Positions 26,609 through 34,654 of a stretch of DNA of 35,527 nt are shown piece after piece. Every line of letters begins with the position of its first letter. Positions within the stretch are counted from its first letter, which is position 1. The notes below the pieces were generated by a model. That model worked only from the letters and a program-made list of their open reading frames with translations. It was not told where the DNA came from and made no database searches. The stretch is taken from NCBI RefSeq assembly GCF_002836055.1, contig NZ_PJBS01000151.1:1-35527 (forward strand), written 5' to 3'. Source of the DNA: Psychroflexus sp. MES1-P1E. GTDB taxonomy: Bacteria > Bacteroidota > Bacteroidia > Flavobacteriales > Flavobacteriaceae. A program made the position numbers and the translations under genes.

Positions 26609-27283
26609 ATGGAAAATATATTATTAACTACAGAAGAAGCATTTAGAACCGTAAGTTCGGGAAGGAAAACGGTCACCTTACTAGACAATATTAATCTAAC
26701 CGTGAAAGAAGGAGAATTCATTTCGCTCATGGGACCATCAGGTTCAGGGAAATCTACTTTACTGAACTGCATTGGGATGTTAGATGATTTTACAAAAGGA
26801 AGCTACACCTTTTTAGACGAGCCTGTCCATAGTTTGAAAGAGAGAAACCGATCTAAACTATACAAAGAGTATATAGGTTTTGTATTTCAGGCGTATCACC
26901 TTATCGACGAACTCACCGTATACGAAAATATCGAAACACCTTTGCTCTATAAAAGCGTAAAATCATCTCAACGGAAAGCTATGGTTGCGGATATACTAGA
27001 CCGCTTCAATATTGTTGGGAAGAAAGATTTATTCCCTAGTCAATTAAGTGGAGGCCAGCAGCAATTGGTAGGAATTGCAAGAGCTTTAATTGGAGAACCC
27101 AAACTCATTTTAGCAGATGAGCCAACAGGAAATTTAAACTCCAAGCAAAGTGAGGAAATTATGAAATTATTTTCAGAATTAAATAGAGAAGGGGTCACCA
27201 TAATACAAGCCACACATTCCGAAAGCAATGCGGCTTACGGCTCACGAATAATTAATCTTCTTGATGGGAAAATCGTCTCCTAA
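26609..27283 (+). CDS. ABC transporter ATPase, LolD/MacB type
   Basis: A 224-residue nucleotide-binding subunit of the family that pairs with MacB/LolCE/FtsX permeases. Walker A is GPSGSGKST (42-50), the Q-loop glutamine Gln94 (FVFQAYHLIDELTVYENIETPL region), signature LSGGQ (146-150), Walker B LILADE (166-171) and switch His203. A possible A-loop aromatic is Phe12. The D-loop reads GNLN (Asn177) where GNLD is more usual. It is the only ATPase on this strand and directly follows the permease array and GIN gene (62-bp gap), so it is the natural energy source for permeases 1-10, which lack ATPase domains. It hydrolyses ATP at the cytoplasmic face. Whether another ATPase lies upstream of the window cannot be told. 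Confidence 0.93.
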   Translation: MENILLTTEEAFRTVSSGRKTVTLLDNINLTVKEGEFISLMGPSGSGKSTLLNCIGMLDDFTKGSYTFLDEPVHSLKERNRSKLYKEYIGFVFQAYHLIDELTVYENIETPLLYKSVKSSQRKAMVADILDRFNIVGKKDLFPSQLSGGQQQLVGIARALIGEPKLILADEPTGNLNSKQSEEIMKLFSELNREGVTIIQATHSESNAAYGSRIINLLDGKIVS

Positions 27284-27330
27284 AAATAAATGGAATTAGA
27301 TGAATTCAAGAATTCTTTTCAAACAAGAAA

Positions 27331-27720
27331 ACATCTCGATACATCCCAACGAAAAAGTTGGAACACTCGATGAGACAAAAAAAGTTAAAACCAGTATTTT
27401 ACGACATACATCAACGAGAAATGAGAAAGGTTTAATTGATTTTTAGTAAAAAATCATTGATATTGTATATAGAACTTTCGTGGATGCAATAAAACATCTC
27501 GATACATCCCAACGAAAAAGTTGGAACACTCGATGAGACAAAAAATTTAAGATCAGTATTTTACGACATACATCAACGAGAAATGAGAAAGGTTTAATTG
27601 ATTTTTAGTAAAAAATCATTGAAAGTATATTGAGAACTTTTTTAATACAACATGACATCTCGATACAATTTTCAATTCAGCTCTTTAATCGAGCAAAATC
27701 AAAAACCACTCGAAAAGACA
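27331..27720. repeat. 163-bp structured tandem repeat, 2.4 copies
   Basis: Copies start at 27331, 27494 and 27655 (the third partial and diverged after about 15 bp). Each opens ACATCTCGATACATCCCAAC and holds a CCAAC-GAAAAA-GTTGG hairpin (27346-27361 in the first copy) bounded by CATCTCGA / TCGATGAG half-complements. The two full copies end with a perfect 8-bp hairpin TGATTTTT-AGTA-AAAAATCA (27437-27456 and 27599-27618). The CTCGA/TCGAG framing followed by GACA resembles interspersed elements common in flavobacteria. The AT-rich hairpins could act as terminators in either direction. Confidence 0.85.
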
Positions 27721-27772
27721 AAACGACTAAATAGTGTCTGATCGGAAACATAGAAAAATTAAGAATCAAATT

Positions 27773-27796
27773 GTTACGCTATACGTTAATCGTAAC
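27773..27796. promoter_or_regulatory. Inverted repeat upstream of tolC-like gene
   Basis: GTTACG ... CGTAAC, 6-bp arms 12 bp apart, extendable to TTG/CAA with one bulge, about 107 bp before the TolC-family ATG. It could be an operator or an RNA hairpin; there is nothing to decide between them. Confidence 0.3.
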
Positions 27797-27902
27797 CAAA
27801 CATTAGCCTATTAAAAATGAGTAATCAGTACCTCGGTCAAAGTCGAAGACTACAATTGAATACAGGCTATTTATCATTCAAAAATAAACAAAACATAAAA
27901 TT

Positions 27903-29333
27903 ATGAAATCTAAAATCATATTGTACACTATCCTATATATTATGGGACTGGCAGGATATACTCAAAATGAAACAAATACAAGTTATTCGTTAGATGAATG
28001 TATTTCTATAGCCTTAAAGAATAACCTCGATTTGAAATCTACTAATTTGGTAGCCAATTCTGAGAAAGTAAACTATCAACGATCAAAGGCAAATTTATTA
28101 CCTCGTCTGAATGGCGATTTTAACTTAGGAGTTAATGATGGTAGAAGTATAGACCCATTTACCAATGATTTTATAACTCAGGAATTAACATTTTCGAACG
28201 CGAGATTGAGTTTGGATATTACCATTTTCAATGGTTTTCGATTATTGAATACCGCTAAACAAAACCGACTCAACAAAAAAGCTTCAGAACTAGAAATTGA
28301 AGCTGCAGAACAGGATTTGATTTTAAATGTCACCCTAGCCTATCTTCAAGTTTTAAATGCCCGAGATGTTTTACAATTAACTAAAGTAAGATTAGAAACG
28401 ACTCAGCAACAGCTCAGCATACAAGAAGGCTTTTATAAAAACGAATCTGGAAATCCAGCAGATTATGCAGATATAATAGGGCAAGTATCTAGTGATGAAA
28501 CCAGTATTTTAGTATCTGAGTCTAGTTTGAATAATGCAAAATTAAATTTAGTTCGATTATTGAATGTAGATGAAGCTATCCATTTTGACACAAAAAGACT
28601 TATACTAGATTTTGAAGAATATAGCTTATCTGCTGATGAAGTATACACCCAAGCTATCCAAAACTTAGCCATCTTTAAAGCAGGTGAATTGCGCATTGAA
28701 GCTTCAGAAAAAGGAGTAAGTATCGCTAAATCTCAGTTTACACCAGAAATTTCTCTTTTTGGTGGAATAAATACCAATTATTCTAGTGCAGCGCAGCTAT
28801 TCAATTCTATAGGGACTCTTGTTGTGGAAACAGGTGATTTTATAAGTTTAGATGGACAGAATTTAATGGTGATGTCAGAACAAACCTCTTTTGCTGCTCA
28901 AAGCATCAGTTTTAGGGATCAACTCGATAATAATTTAAATACCGTTGTTGGTGTTGCCGTCAATGTGCCGCTTTTCAATGGGTTTAGAGCAAAGAATAAT
29001 ATGGCTTTAGAAAAAATTAGAGTTGAAGAATCTTTGTTAGAATTAGAACGCACACACTTGGATATTAAGAATGCCATTGCCCAAGTTCATTTTGATATGA
29101 AAGCAGTTTATAAAAGATACGATAGCTTTTTAAATCAAGTAGAGGCCTATAAAGAATCCTATCGGATAAACGACATTAGGTTTAAAAATGGGGTCTCTAA
29201 TTTCTTAAACTATATCAACAGTAAAAATAATTTAGACAATGCAAAAGTAAACCTTGCAAATGCCAAGTACGACTATTTATTGCGCGTAAAGGTGTTGGAT
29301 TATTATAGAGGAAGTGAGGATCGTTTTAATTAA
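27903..29333 (+). CDS. TolC-family outer-membrane efflux protein
   Basis: A 476-residue outer-membrane channel protein of the TolC/OEP family. A signal peptide (about 1-20) is followed by YSLDECISIALKNNLDL (28-44), the usual opening of the first OEP repeat. The DGRSIDPFTN block (79-88) is typical of Bacteroidota members. Long coiled-coil helices follow (about 110-230 and 370-460), interrupted by beta-barrel strand regions, giving the trimeric barrel-plus-tunnel fold. It closes the exporter locus downstream of the ATPase and would supply the outer-membrane exit duct. A HlyD-like adaptor, normally needed to join it to a MacB-type pump, is not present in the window. A 619-bp spacer suggests separate transcription. 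Confidence 0.92.
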   Translation: MKSKIILYTILYIMGLAGYTQNETNTSYSLDECISIALKNNLDLKSTNLVANSEKVNYQRSKANLLPRLNGDFNLGVNDGRSIDPFTNDFITQELTFSNARLSLDITIFNGFRLLNTAKQNRLNKKASELEIEAAEQDLILNVTLAYLQVLNARDVLQLTKVRLETTQQQLSIQEGFYKNESGNPADYADIIGQVSSDETSILVSESSLNNAKLNLVRLLNVDEAIHFDTKRLILDFEEYSLSADEVYTQAIQNLAIFKAGELRIEASEKGVSIAKSQFTPEISLFGGINTNYSSAAQLFNSIGTLVVETGDFISLDGQNLMVMSEQTSFAAQSISFRDQLDNNLNTVVGVAVNVPLFNGFRAKNNMALEKIRVEESLLELERTHLDIKNAIAQVHFDMKAVYKRYDSFLNQVEAYKESYRINDIRFKNGVSNFLNYINSKNNLDNAKVNLANAKYDYLLRVKVLDYYRGSEDRFN

Positions 29334-29398
29334 AGTGTAGATGGTGAAACGCAGTTCTTCAGAAAGGTTAGCTAGCAAACAAAAAACTTTTCTTGAGA

Positions 29399-29417
29399 TG
29401 CTGAAATAAATTCAGCA
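29399..29417. terminator. Hairpin between convergent genes
   Basis: Perfect 7-bp stem TGCTGAA-ATAAA-TTCAGCA in the 144-bp gap between the converging TolC-family and ABCB-type genes. It is preceded by CTTGAGA and followed by GGACA, a context seen in interspersed flavobacterial palindromes. Position and symmetry suit a bidirectional terminator, though no long T-run follows. Confidence 0.5.
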
Positions 29418-29477
29418 GGACAAAATCATATTGAATTGGTCAGTGCAACCAAGTTCACTACAATAAGCGAAATCCCT

Positions 29478-31289
29478 TTATTCCCTGTACCCCTCTGCTT
29501 GAAGTTCAAACAGTTCTGCATAAAGTTTAGGATTGGCCAATAATTCTTTGTGAGTTCCCAGTTCTAAAATACTTCCGTTTTGAAGTACCAAAATGCGATC
29601 TGCCATTCTCACAGTTGAAAAGCGATGGGAAATGATAATGCTAGTCCGGTCTTTGGTTAAGCCTATAAACCGCTGGAAAACTTCAGACTCTGCTCTGGCA
29701 TCCAATGCAGACGTAGGTTCATCCAAAATAATAATGGGTGCATCCGACATATAAGCTCTCGCCAAAGCAATTTTCTGCCATTGGCCACCAGAGAGCTCTG
29801 CCCCTTTCTTAAAGCGTCTGCCTAAGCCTTGATCATAACCCATAGGTAAACTTTCAATCACGTCGTTGGCGAGACTTTGAACTGCAGCGTCTTTGATTTT
29901 ATCAATATTATGCTCTTCGTCAATGTTCCCAACCGCAATATTAATTTTAGCAGTTAAGTAATACTTCACAAAATCCTGAAAAATCGCTCCCAGCATTTTT
30001 TGATAGTCTTCTTTTCTATATTCACGAATCGGTACGCCATCCATTAAAATTTGACCACCAGTAGGTTCGTAAAGCCGCAATAGAAGTTTTATCAGTGTTG
30101 TCTTTCCTGCTCCATTCTCTCCAACTAAAGCCAGCTTCTCCCCTTTTTCCAAGTCAAACGTCAGTGAGGACAATACCATTTTCTCTGACTGTGGATAGCT
30201 AAAGCTCACATTATCGAAATGTATGCTGTGGTTAAATTCTGAAGGGGCTGCACGATATTGCTCTGGATTATCACTACTAAAGTCCATATCGACAAATTCG
30301 AAATAATCCTGGAGATACATGGCGCTTTGGGTGATGTTTGAAAAACGAGAAAACACGGTTTGCAGCTGGTTTCGCAGCTGACTAAAGGAACCTGCCAAAA
30401 AAGTTAAGTCCCCGATGGTTACCAAGCCAGCAACTGCTTTTAAAACAATAAAGACATAAGCGCCATAATAGGCTAAATCACCTAAAATATGAAAAACGCC
30501 CCCCCACAGACTTTTTTTAATGGAGAGCTTTTTATTGGCTTTGTAGTATTTATCGGAAATGCGTTTAAACGTAGAGCTTATAAAATCAGCCAAACCAAAT
30601 AACTTGATCTCTTTAGCGGTGACATCACTCGCACCAATCATACGCATATAGTCAAGCTCACGACGTTCTGGAGTCCAGCTCTTTTGAAGCGAATAACTAG
30701 ACTGGCTATATTTCAGCTCATTAATAAACGACGGAATAATAGAGATGACCAATAACACAATCAAAATAGGATAAAAATAAATCAATCCAGAAACCAGCGA
30801 TATTATTGTGATAATATCTTGGATTTGTGCCAAGACGTTAGACATTAAAGACACTCGGCTGGTGGTTTGCTGTCGAGCACGCTCCAACTTATCGTAAAAC
30901 TCTGAATCTTCGAGACTTGCCAGTTCAACTTTAGCGGTTTTTTGAATCAGTTCTATCGACGATGCATTGGAGTATAGATCACCCAAAAGTCCATCGGTTA
31001 GGGAAATAAGCCGATTAAATACGTCACTTAGTATAGCTAAGAGCAATTCTATCCCGATCAACCAATACAATCTGTTTAAATCGGACGTATCCAGATCGAC
31101 TCGGAGAATCACCTCATCTATAATTTCCTTTCCTACCCAGAGTAAAGTAATAGGAATAAGGGATTTAAGCAATCTTAAAAATACGTTCCCAATAAATAAA
31201 CCAGGGTGAGTTTGGTAGACTCTACTTAAAAAACGGGGTATAAACCGCAGGGAAGCAAAATCATTTTTATTCTCAGATACTCTAACCAT
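29478..31289 (-). CDS. ABCB-type half transporter (fused TM and ATPase domains)
   Basis: A 603-residue exporter half-molecule. The N-terminal membrane domain (about 1-345) has hydrophobic segments near 30-55, 75-95, 155-195 and 265-300, characteristic of type-1 ABC exporters. The ATPase domain starts about 360: Walker A GENGAGKTT (390-398), signature LSGGQ (499-503), Walker B IIILDE (ending Glu524) and switch His555. It should homodimerise in the inner membrane. Related proteins export lipids, peptides or drugs; the substrate cannot be assigned. It lies 56 bp downstream of the YbbP-like gene on the same strand and may be co-transcribed. The gap also holds TAACTTTG, which fits the Bacteroidota -7 element, so a private promoter is possible. 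Confidence 0.92.
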   Translation of the reverse strand: MVRVSENKNDFASLRFIPRFLSRVYQTHPGLFIGNVFLRLLKSLIPITLLWVGKEIIDEVILRVDLDTSDLNRLYWLIGIELLLAILSDVFNRLISLTDGLLGDLYSNASSIELIQKTAKVELASLEDSEFYDKLERARQQTTSRVSLMSNVLAQIQDIITIISLVSGLIYFYPILIVLLVISIIPSFINELKYSQSSYSLQKSWTPERRELDYMRMIGASDVTAKEIKLFGLADFISSTFKRISDKYYKANKKLSIKKSLWGGVFHILGDLAYYGAYVFIVLKAVAGLVTIGDLTFLAGSFSQLRNQLQTVFSRFSNITQSAMYLQDYFEFVDMDFSSDNPEQYRAAPSEFNHSIHFDNVSFSYPQSEKMVLSSLTFDLEKGEKLALVGENGAGKTTLIKLLLRLYEPTGGQILMDGVPIREYRKEDYQKMLGAIFQDFVKYYLTAKINIAVGNIDEEHNIDKIKDAAVQSLANDVIESLPMGYDQGLGRRFKKGAELSGGQWQKIALARAYMSDAPIIILDEPTSALDARAESEVFQRFIGLTKDRTSIIISHRFSTVRMADRILVLQNGSILELGTHKELLANPKLYAELFELQAEGYRE

Positions 31290-31307
31290 ACATTTATATT
31301 ATCTCAG

Positions 31308-31315
31308 CAAAGTTA
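31308..31315 (-). promoter_or_regulatory. Candidate -7 element TAACTTTG for the ABCB-type gene
   Basis: Read on the minus strand, TAACTTTG matches the Bacteroidota TANNTTTG -7 consensus 18 bp upstream of the ATG. No TTTG-type -33 box stands at the usual distance upstream, so the call is weak. Confidence 0.25.
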
Positions 31316-31345
31316 AACGTTTACGGTACTTAAATGGAACTACTA

Positions 31346-33871
31346 CTAACCTTCTTTTCGCAAAACCTCCAAAGGTGAACTGCGTAAGACAGTTTGAATA
31401 TTGCTCAAGCCAATCACCAAAACCAAAAGGGTAATCCCTGGTAAGAAAACTAAAAAGGGAATCAAGGAAGGCACAAAGGGCTCCTTGAAAACAAGTAGCG
31501 CTAAACAGAAGCTACTCACTAAAGCCAACAAAATTCCAACTAAACTCCCCAGCAGTCCTAAAAACAGATATTCCAAAGCGGTTATTTTTAAAATCTGTGT
31601 ATTTTTCGCACCTAAAGTTCGCAGCAAAACACTTTCTTTAATACGTTGGTACTTACTGGTTCGTACAGAACCTATCAAAACGATAATGCCCGTAAGAATA
31701 CTAAAGAAAGCCATAAAATTAATGATCCAAGAAATCTTATCTAGAATATCTTCCAATAAGGTGTATACCTGTCGCAAATCTATCACCGACACATTAGGGA
31801 ATTTCGCTACCAAATCCCTTTGTAATTTTGCTGAAGCTTCCTCATCTGGCACAGCGGTGGTAATCACATTAAACTGTGGGGCCTTTTCTAAAACACCTTT
31901 GGGAAAAACAATACTAAAATTAAGCTGAATTTTTCCCCAGTCTACCTTGCGAATACTGCCCACGGTGGTTTCCATAAGCACACCCTGCACATTAAAAACA
32001 ACGGCATCGCCAACACCTAATTTTGCATCTTCGGCAAGATTATCTGAAATAGAAATCTCCACGGGATCTCCAGACTTTAACTCTGGAATCCACTCCCCTT
32101 CTATAATTTCTTCTGAATCAATCAAGGTGTCACGATAGGTTGTTCTAAACTCATGGTTTAAAATCCAACCGCGAATCTGACTCGTGGAATCCTGCCGTAT
32201 CTTATTCACCAGTTGATCTTTAATTTTTTGCATTCGCATAGTCACCAGCGGAATGTTGTCAAGAGTGGGCAAATCATTCCCAATAAGTTGTTGTTCTACA
32301 GCATCGCGTTGATCAGTTTGCACATCTAAAATGATCATATTGGCAGTTTCTACAGATTGCTCGATATCGGTTTTAGCCAATAAAATATCTTTGGTAAAGT
32401 ATAAGGTACTGATCAAAAATGTCCCTAAACCAATCGCGACCACTAGCACCACGGTCTGGTTATTTGGCCTAAATAAATTTAGCAAACTTTGGCGTGAAAT
32501 AAACCCCCAGCGTTTTGGGAAATAGGTTCTAATGAGTTTCATACACAACAAAGCAGTCCCCGCTAAAACAACAAATGTAATTAGTGTAGCACCAACAAAA
32601 CCCAATGCATAGAGCATATCCTCGAGTAACCAGAATGAAAATAAAAACAGAAATACGAGTATCCCAGCGAATACAAAGAATCTCGCCTTTTTTGGACCTT
32701 GAGAAGTTTTTTCATCAATACGTAACACTTCTAACGGAGATACATACCAGGTTCTTAGTAATGGCAAAAGCGCAAATAAAACCGACATAAACAGCCCTAG
32801 AAAAACACCAATAAGTATGGGTTGGAAAGAGATGCTTATTTCAACCGCAAACGGAAGAAACTCTTGTAAAATATAAGGGAATAAAACCTGAAGTCCTACC
32901 CCAATGAGCGAACCCACCAGCCCACCAGCAACACCAATACCCGCAATTTGAATTAAAAAGATAAGGAAGCTCTGCTTTCTAGACGCTCCCATACATTTTA
33001 AAACGGCAATGGCTCTCAGTTTTTCTTTGATATAAATATGAACAGAACTCGCGATACCCACACAGCCTAAAAGCAAAGCTATAAAAGCTGCTAGATATAA
33101 GAATTTTCCTACATTATCATAACGGTTTCCTAAACGTTCGCTAGTGCTGGTATGCGTATCTAAATCGGAATTTTCTGCCTGTAGCATGGGATTTATTTTC
33201 TCCTCAAACTGACTTAAATTTAAAGTATCTGACGCTTTGTAAAAGAATTGATACTCTTTGCGACTGCCAAATTGAAGGAGTTCAGTGCTTTCAACAAACC
33301 GATTTGGAATAATTACCGGTGGAGCTACAGAGCTTGAAATTGCCGTAGTCCCAGGAATAGCCTTTAAAGCGCCTGCAATAGGAAGGGTGAGTTCTCCTAC
33401 TTTTATAGAATCCCCTGGTTGGATGTCAAACTGAAGCAATAAAGTCGCATCCACCAATGCTCCACCTGAATCTTGATAAGTACTTGCTGCTGAGGCAGGT
33501 TCGGTATCGATCGTGCCGTAGAAAGGAAAGTCACCTTTTAAAGCACGCACCTTTACCAGTTTGGTGCCTCCACTTTTGGGAAAGGCAATCATCGATACAA
33601 AGTTAACTTCAGAAGCATTGGGTTTTAGGGAGTCTATGATCGCTTGAGCTCGCTCCGTAGGTTGTTTCCTACTATCGATGATGTAATCGGCACCCATCAA
33701 GGCTTTAGATTGGAGTTGAATATTGTCTTTAAGATTAATGCTGAACAATTGTATGGAAACCACTGCAGCAATACCTAAGATGATGGAGGCCATAAATAAA
33801 AGCAGACGCACTCTACTTGCCTTGGCATCACGCCATGCCATCTTAAAGAGCCATTTTGTATTTTGATTCAT
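31346..33871 (-). CDS. ybbP: YbbP-like FtsX-domain ABC permease
   Basis: An 841-residue permease of a different branch from the ten-gene array. It opens MNQNTKWLFKMAWRDAKASR, with TM1 about 24-44. A large periplasmic domain contains GADYIIDSRKQPT. The first FtsX domain has KLRAIAVLKCMGASRKQ, and a central hydrophobic segment lies in EVLRIDEKT...LVFLFLFSFWLLEDM. The second periplasmic domain is followed by an FtsX domain with RIKESVLLRTLGAKNTQ and the end SPLEVLRKEG. Length and layout match E. coli YbbP. It is encoded 17 bp after the YbbA-like ATPase and surely forms a transporter with it. The tesA-like gene on the other side of ybbA strengthens the assignment. The substrate of YbbAP is not firmly settled; links to hydrophobic compounds are proposed for the family. 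Confidence 0.88.
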   Translation of the reverse strand: MNQNTKWLFKMAWRDAKASRVRLLLFMASIILGIAAVVSIQLFSINLKDNIQLQSKALMGADYIIDSRKQPTERAQAIIDSLKPNASEVNFVSMIAFPKSGGTKLVKVRALKGDFPFYGTIDTEPASAASTYQDSGGALVDATLLLQFDIQPGDSIKVGELTLPIAGALKAIPGTTAISSSVAPPVIIPNRFVESTELLQFGSRKEYQFFYKASDTLNLSQFEEKINPMLQAENSDLDTHTSTSERLGNRYDNVGKFLYLAAFIALLLGCVGIASSVHIYIKEKLRAIAVLKCMGASRKQSFLIFLIQIAGIGVAGGLVGSLIGVGLQVLFPYILQEFLPFAVEISISFQPILIGVFLGLFMSVLFALLPLLRTWYVSPLEVLRIDEKTSQGPKKARFFVFAGILVFLFLFSFWLLEDMLYALGFVGATLITFVVLAGTALLCMKLIRTYFPKRWGFISRQSLLNLFRPNNQTVVLVVAIGLGTFLISTLYFTKDILLAKTDIEQSVETANMIILDVQTDQRDAVEQQLIGNDLPTLDNIPLVTMRMQKIKDQLVNKIRQDSTSQIRGWILNHEFRTTYRDTLIDSEEIIEGEWIPELKSGDPVEISISDNLAEDAKLGVGDAVVFNVQGVLMETTVGSIRKVDWGKIQLNFSIVFPKGVLEKAPQFNVITTAVPDEEASAKLQRDLVAKFPNVSVIDLRQVYTLLEDILDKISWIINFMAFFSILTGIIVLIGSVRTSKYQRIKESVLLRTLGAKNTQILKITALEYLFLGLLGSLVGILLALVSSFCLALLVFKEPFVPSLIPFLVFLPGITLLVLVIGLSNIQTVLRSSPLEVLRKEG

Positions 33872-33888
33872 AGGAAAGGGGTGTGAAT

Positions 33889-34578
33889 TTACAGAACTTC
33901 TGTGCGTTGATTGGTTAACACTTGACCGCCTTTCAGACGCAGTATTTGCTGGGTTCGGTTAGCTAATTCTAAATCATGCGAAATAATCACCAGCGTTGTT
34001 CCAGCTTCTTTGTTCAAATCAAATAATAGTTTAATCACTTTTTCTCCGGTTTCCTCATCTAAGTTTCCTGTAGGCTCATCTGCAAATAAAATAGAAGGCG
34101 CATTGGAAAAGGCTCTAGCTAGAGCAACACGTTGCTGTTCACCTCCTGAAAGCTGAGATGGATAATGATATGAACGGTCGGCTAAACCCACTTTTTCCAA
34201 TAAAACCATACTTTTTTTGGCTGCGGCTTTATCTCCTTGTAATTCTAAGGGAACACTTACATTTTCAAGAGCAGTGAGAGTTGGCAACAGCTGAAAGTTC
34301 TGAAAAATAAAACCCACTTCTTTATTCCGTAATTGGGCCCTTTGGTCTTCGTTTAAGTGACTTAAATCCTGACCACATAACTCCACACTTCCTGCATTTG
34401 GATTATCTAATCCTGCACACAAGCCTAGTAAGGTTGTTTTTCCACTTCCTGAAGGTCCTACAATAGAAAAAGTTTGTCCTTTTTCAACCTCAAAAGAGAT
34501 GTTCTGCAAGACCGTTAATTCTTTGTGACCACTGGAATAAGTCTTTTTTAGACCAGTAATCTTCAATATCTTTGGCAT
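33889..34578 (-). CDS. ybbA: YbbA-like ABC transporter ATPase
   Basis: A 229-residue nucleotide-binding subunit of the LolD/MacB/YbbA group. Walker A is GPSGSGKTT (41-49), the Q-loop is Gln93 (GFIFQNFQLLPTLTALENV), signature LSGGE (143-147), Walker B ILFADE (163-168) and D-loop GNLD (171-174), with switch His201. It is the first gene of the minus-strand cluster and is separated by 17 bp from its permease partner ybbP. It is divergent from the TesA-like gene, the same order as in E. coli. It is clearly distinct from the ATPase at 26609, which has GNLN in the D-loop and an extended N-terminus. Confidence 0.9.
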   Translation of the reverse strand: MPKILKITGLKKTYSSGHKELTVLQNISFEVEKGQTFSIVGPSGSGKTTLLGLCAGLDNPNAGSVELCGQDLSHLNEDQRAQLRNKEVGFIFQNFQLLPTLTALENVSVPLELQGDKAAAKKSMVLLEKVGLADRSYHYPSQLSGGEQQRVALARAFSNAPSILFADEPTGNLDEETGEKVIKLLFDLNKEAGTTLVIISHDLELANRTQQILRLKGGQVLTNQRTEVL

Positions 34579-34594
34579 ATAATTTTAATTAAAA

Positions 34595-34609
34595 TGACAG
34601 CGTATGTCA
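34595..34609. promoter_or_regulatory. Palindrome in the tesA/ybbA divergent promoter region
   Basis: TGACA-GCGTA-TGTCA, perfect 5-bp arms, lies between the divergent start codons (ybbA start at 34578, preferred tesA start at 34655). It could be a shared operator. It is short enough to occur by chance. Confidence 0.3.
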
Positions 34610-34654
34610 AAGGCTCAAAATAAACAAATGAATCTAAACTTACCAACTTCCGCT

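Larger units (their letters stand above)
27284..27902. other. 619-bp non-coding gap between ATPase and tolC
   Basis: No credible ORF on either strand. It holds two and a half copies of a 163-bp structured repeat (27331-27720), a TGT...ACA word similar to the permease operators (TGTCTGATCGGAAACA, 27735-27750), and a 6-bp inverted repeat GTTACG ... CGTAAC (27773-27796). The last 100 bp before the TolC-family start are unremarkable. The gap length suggests that the TolC gene has its own promoter. Confidence 0.7.

Noticed and set aside
26609-27283. Inactive ATPase because of the GNLN D-loop
   Set aside because: All catalytic motifs are intact and Asn at this position seems tolerated in related ATPases; there is no reason to call it defective.
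27331-27720. CRISPR-like array
   Set aside because: Units are 163 bp of nearly identical sequence with no unique spacers and no cas genes nearby.
31401-31928. 175-codon plus-strand open frame inside the ybbP-like gene
   Set aside because: It is an antisense shadow of a strongly supported gene, with a basic, low-complexity translation and no recognisable motif. Other antisense frames under the permeases were dropped for the same reason.
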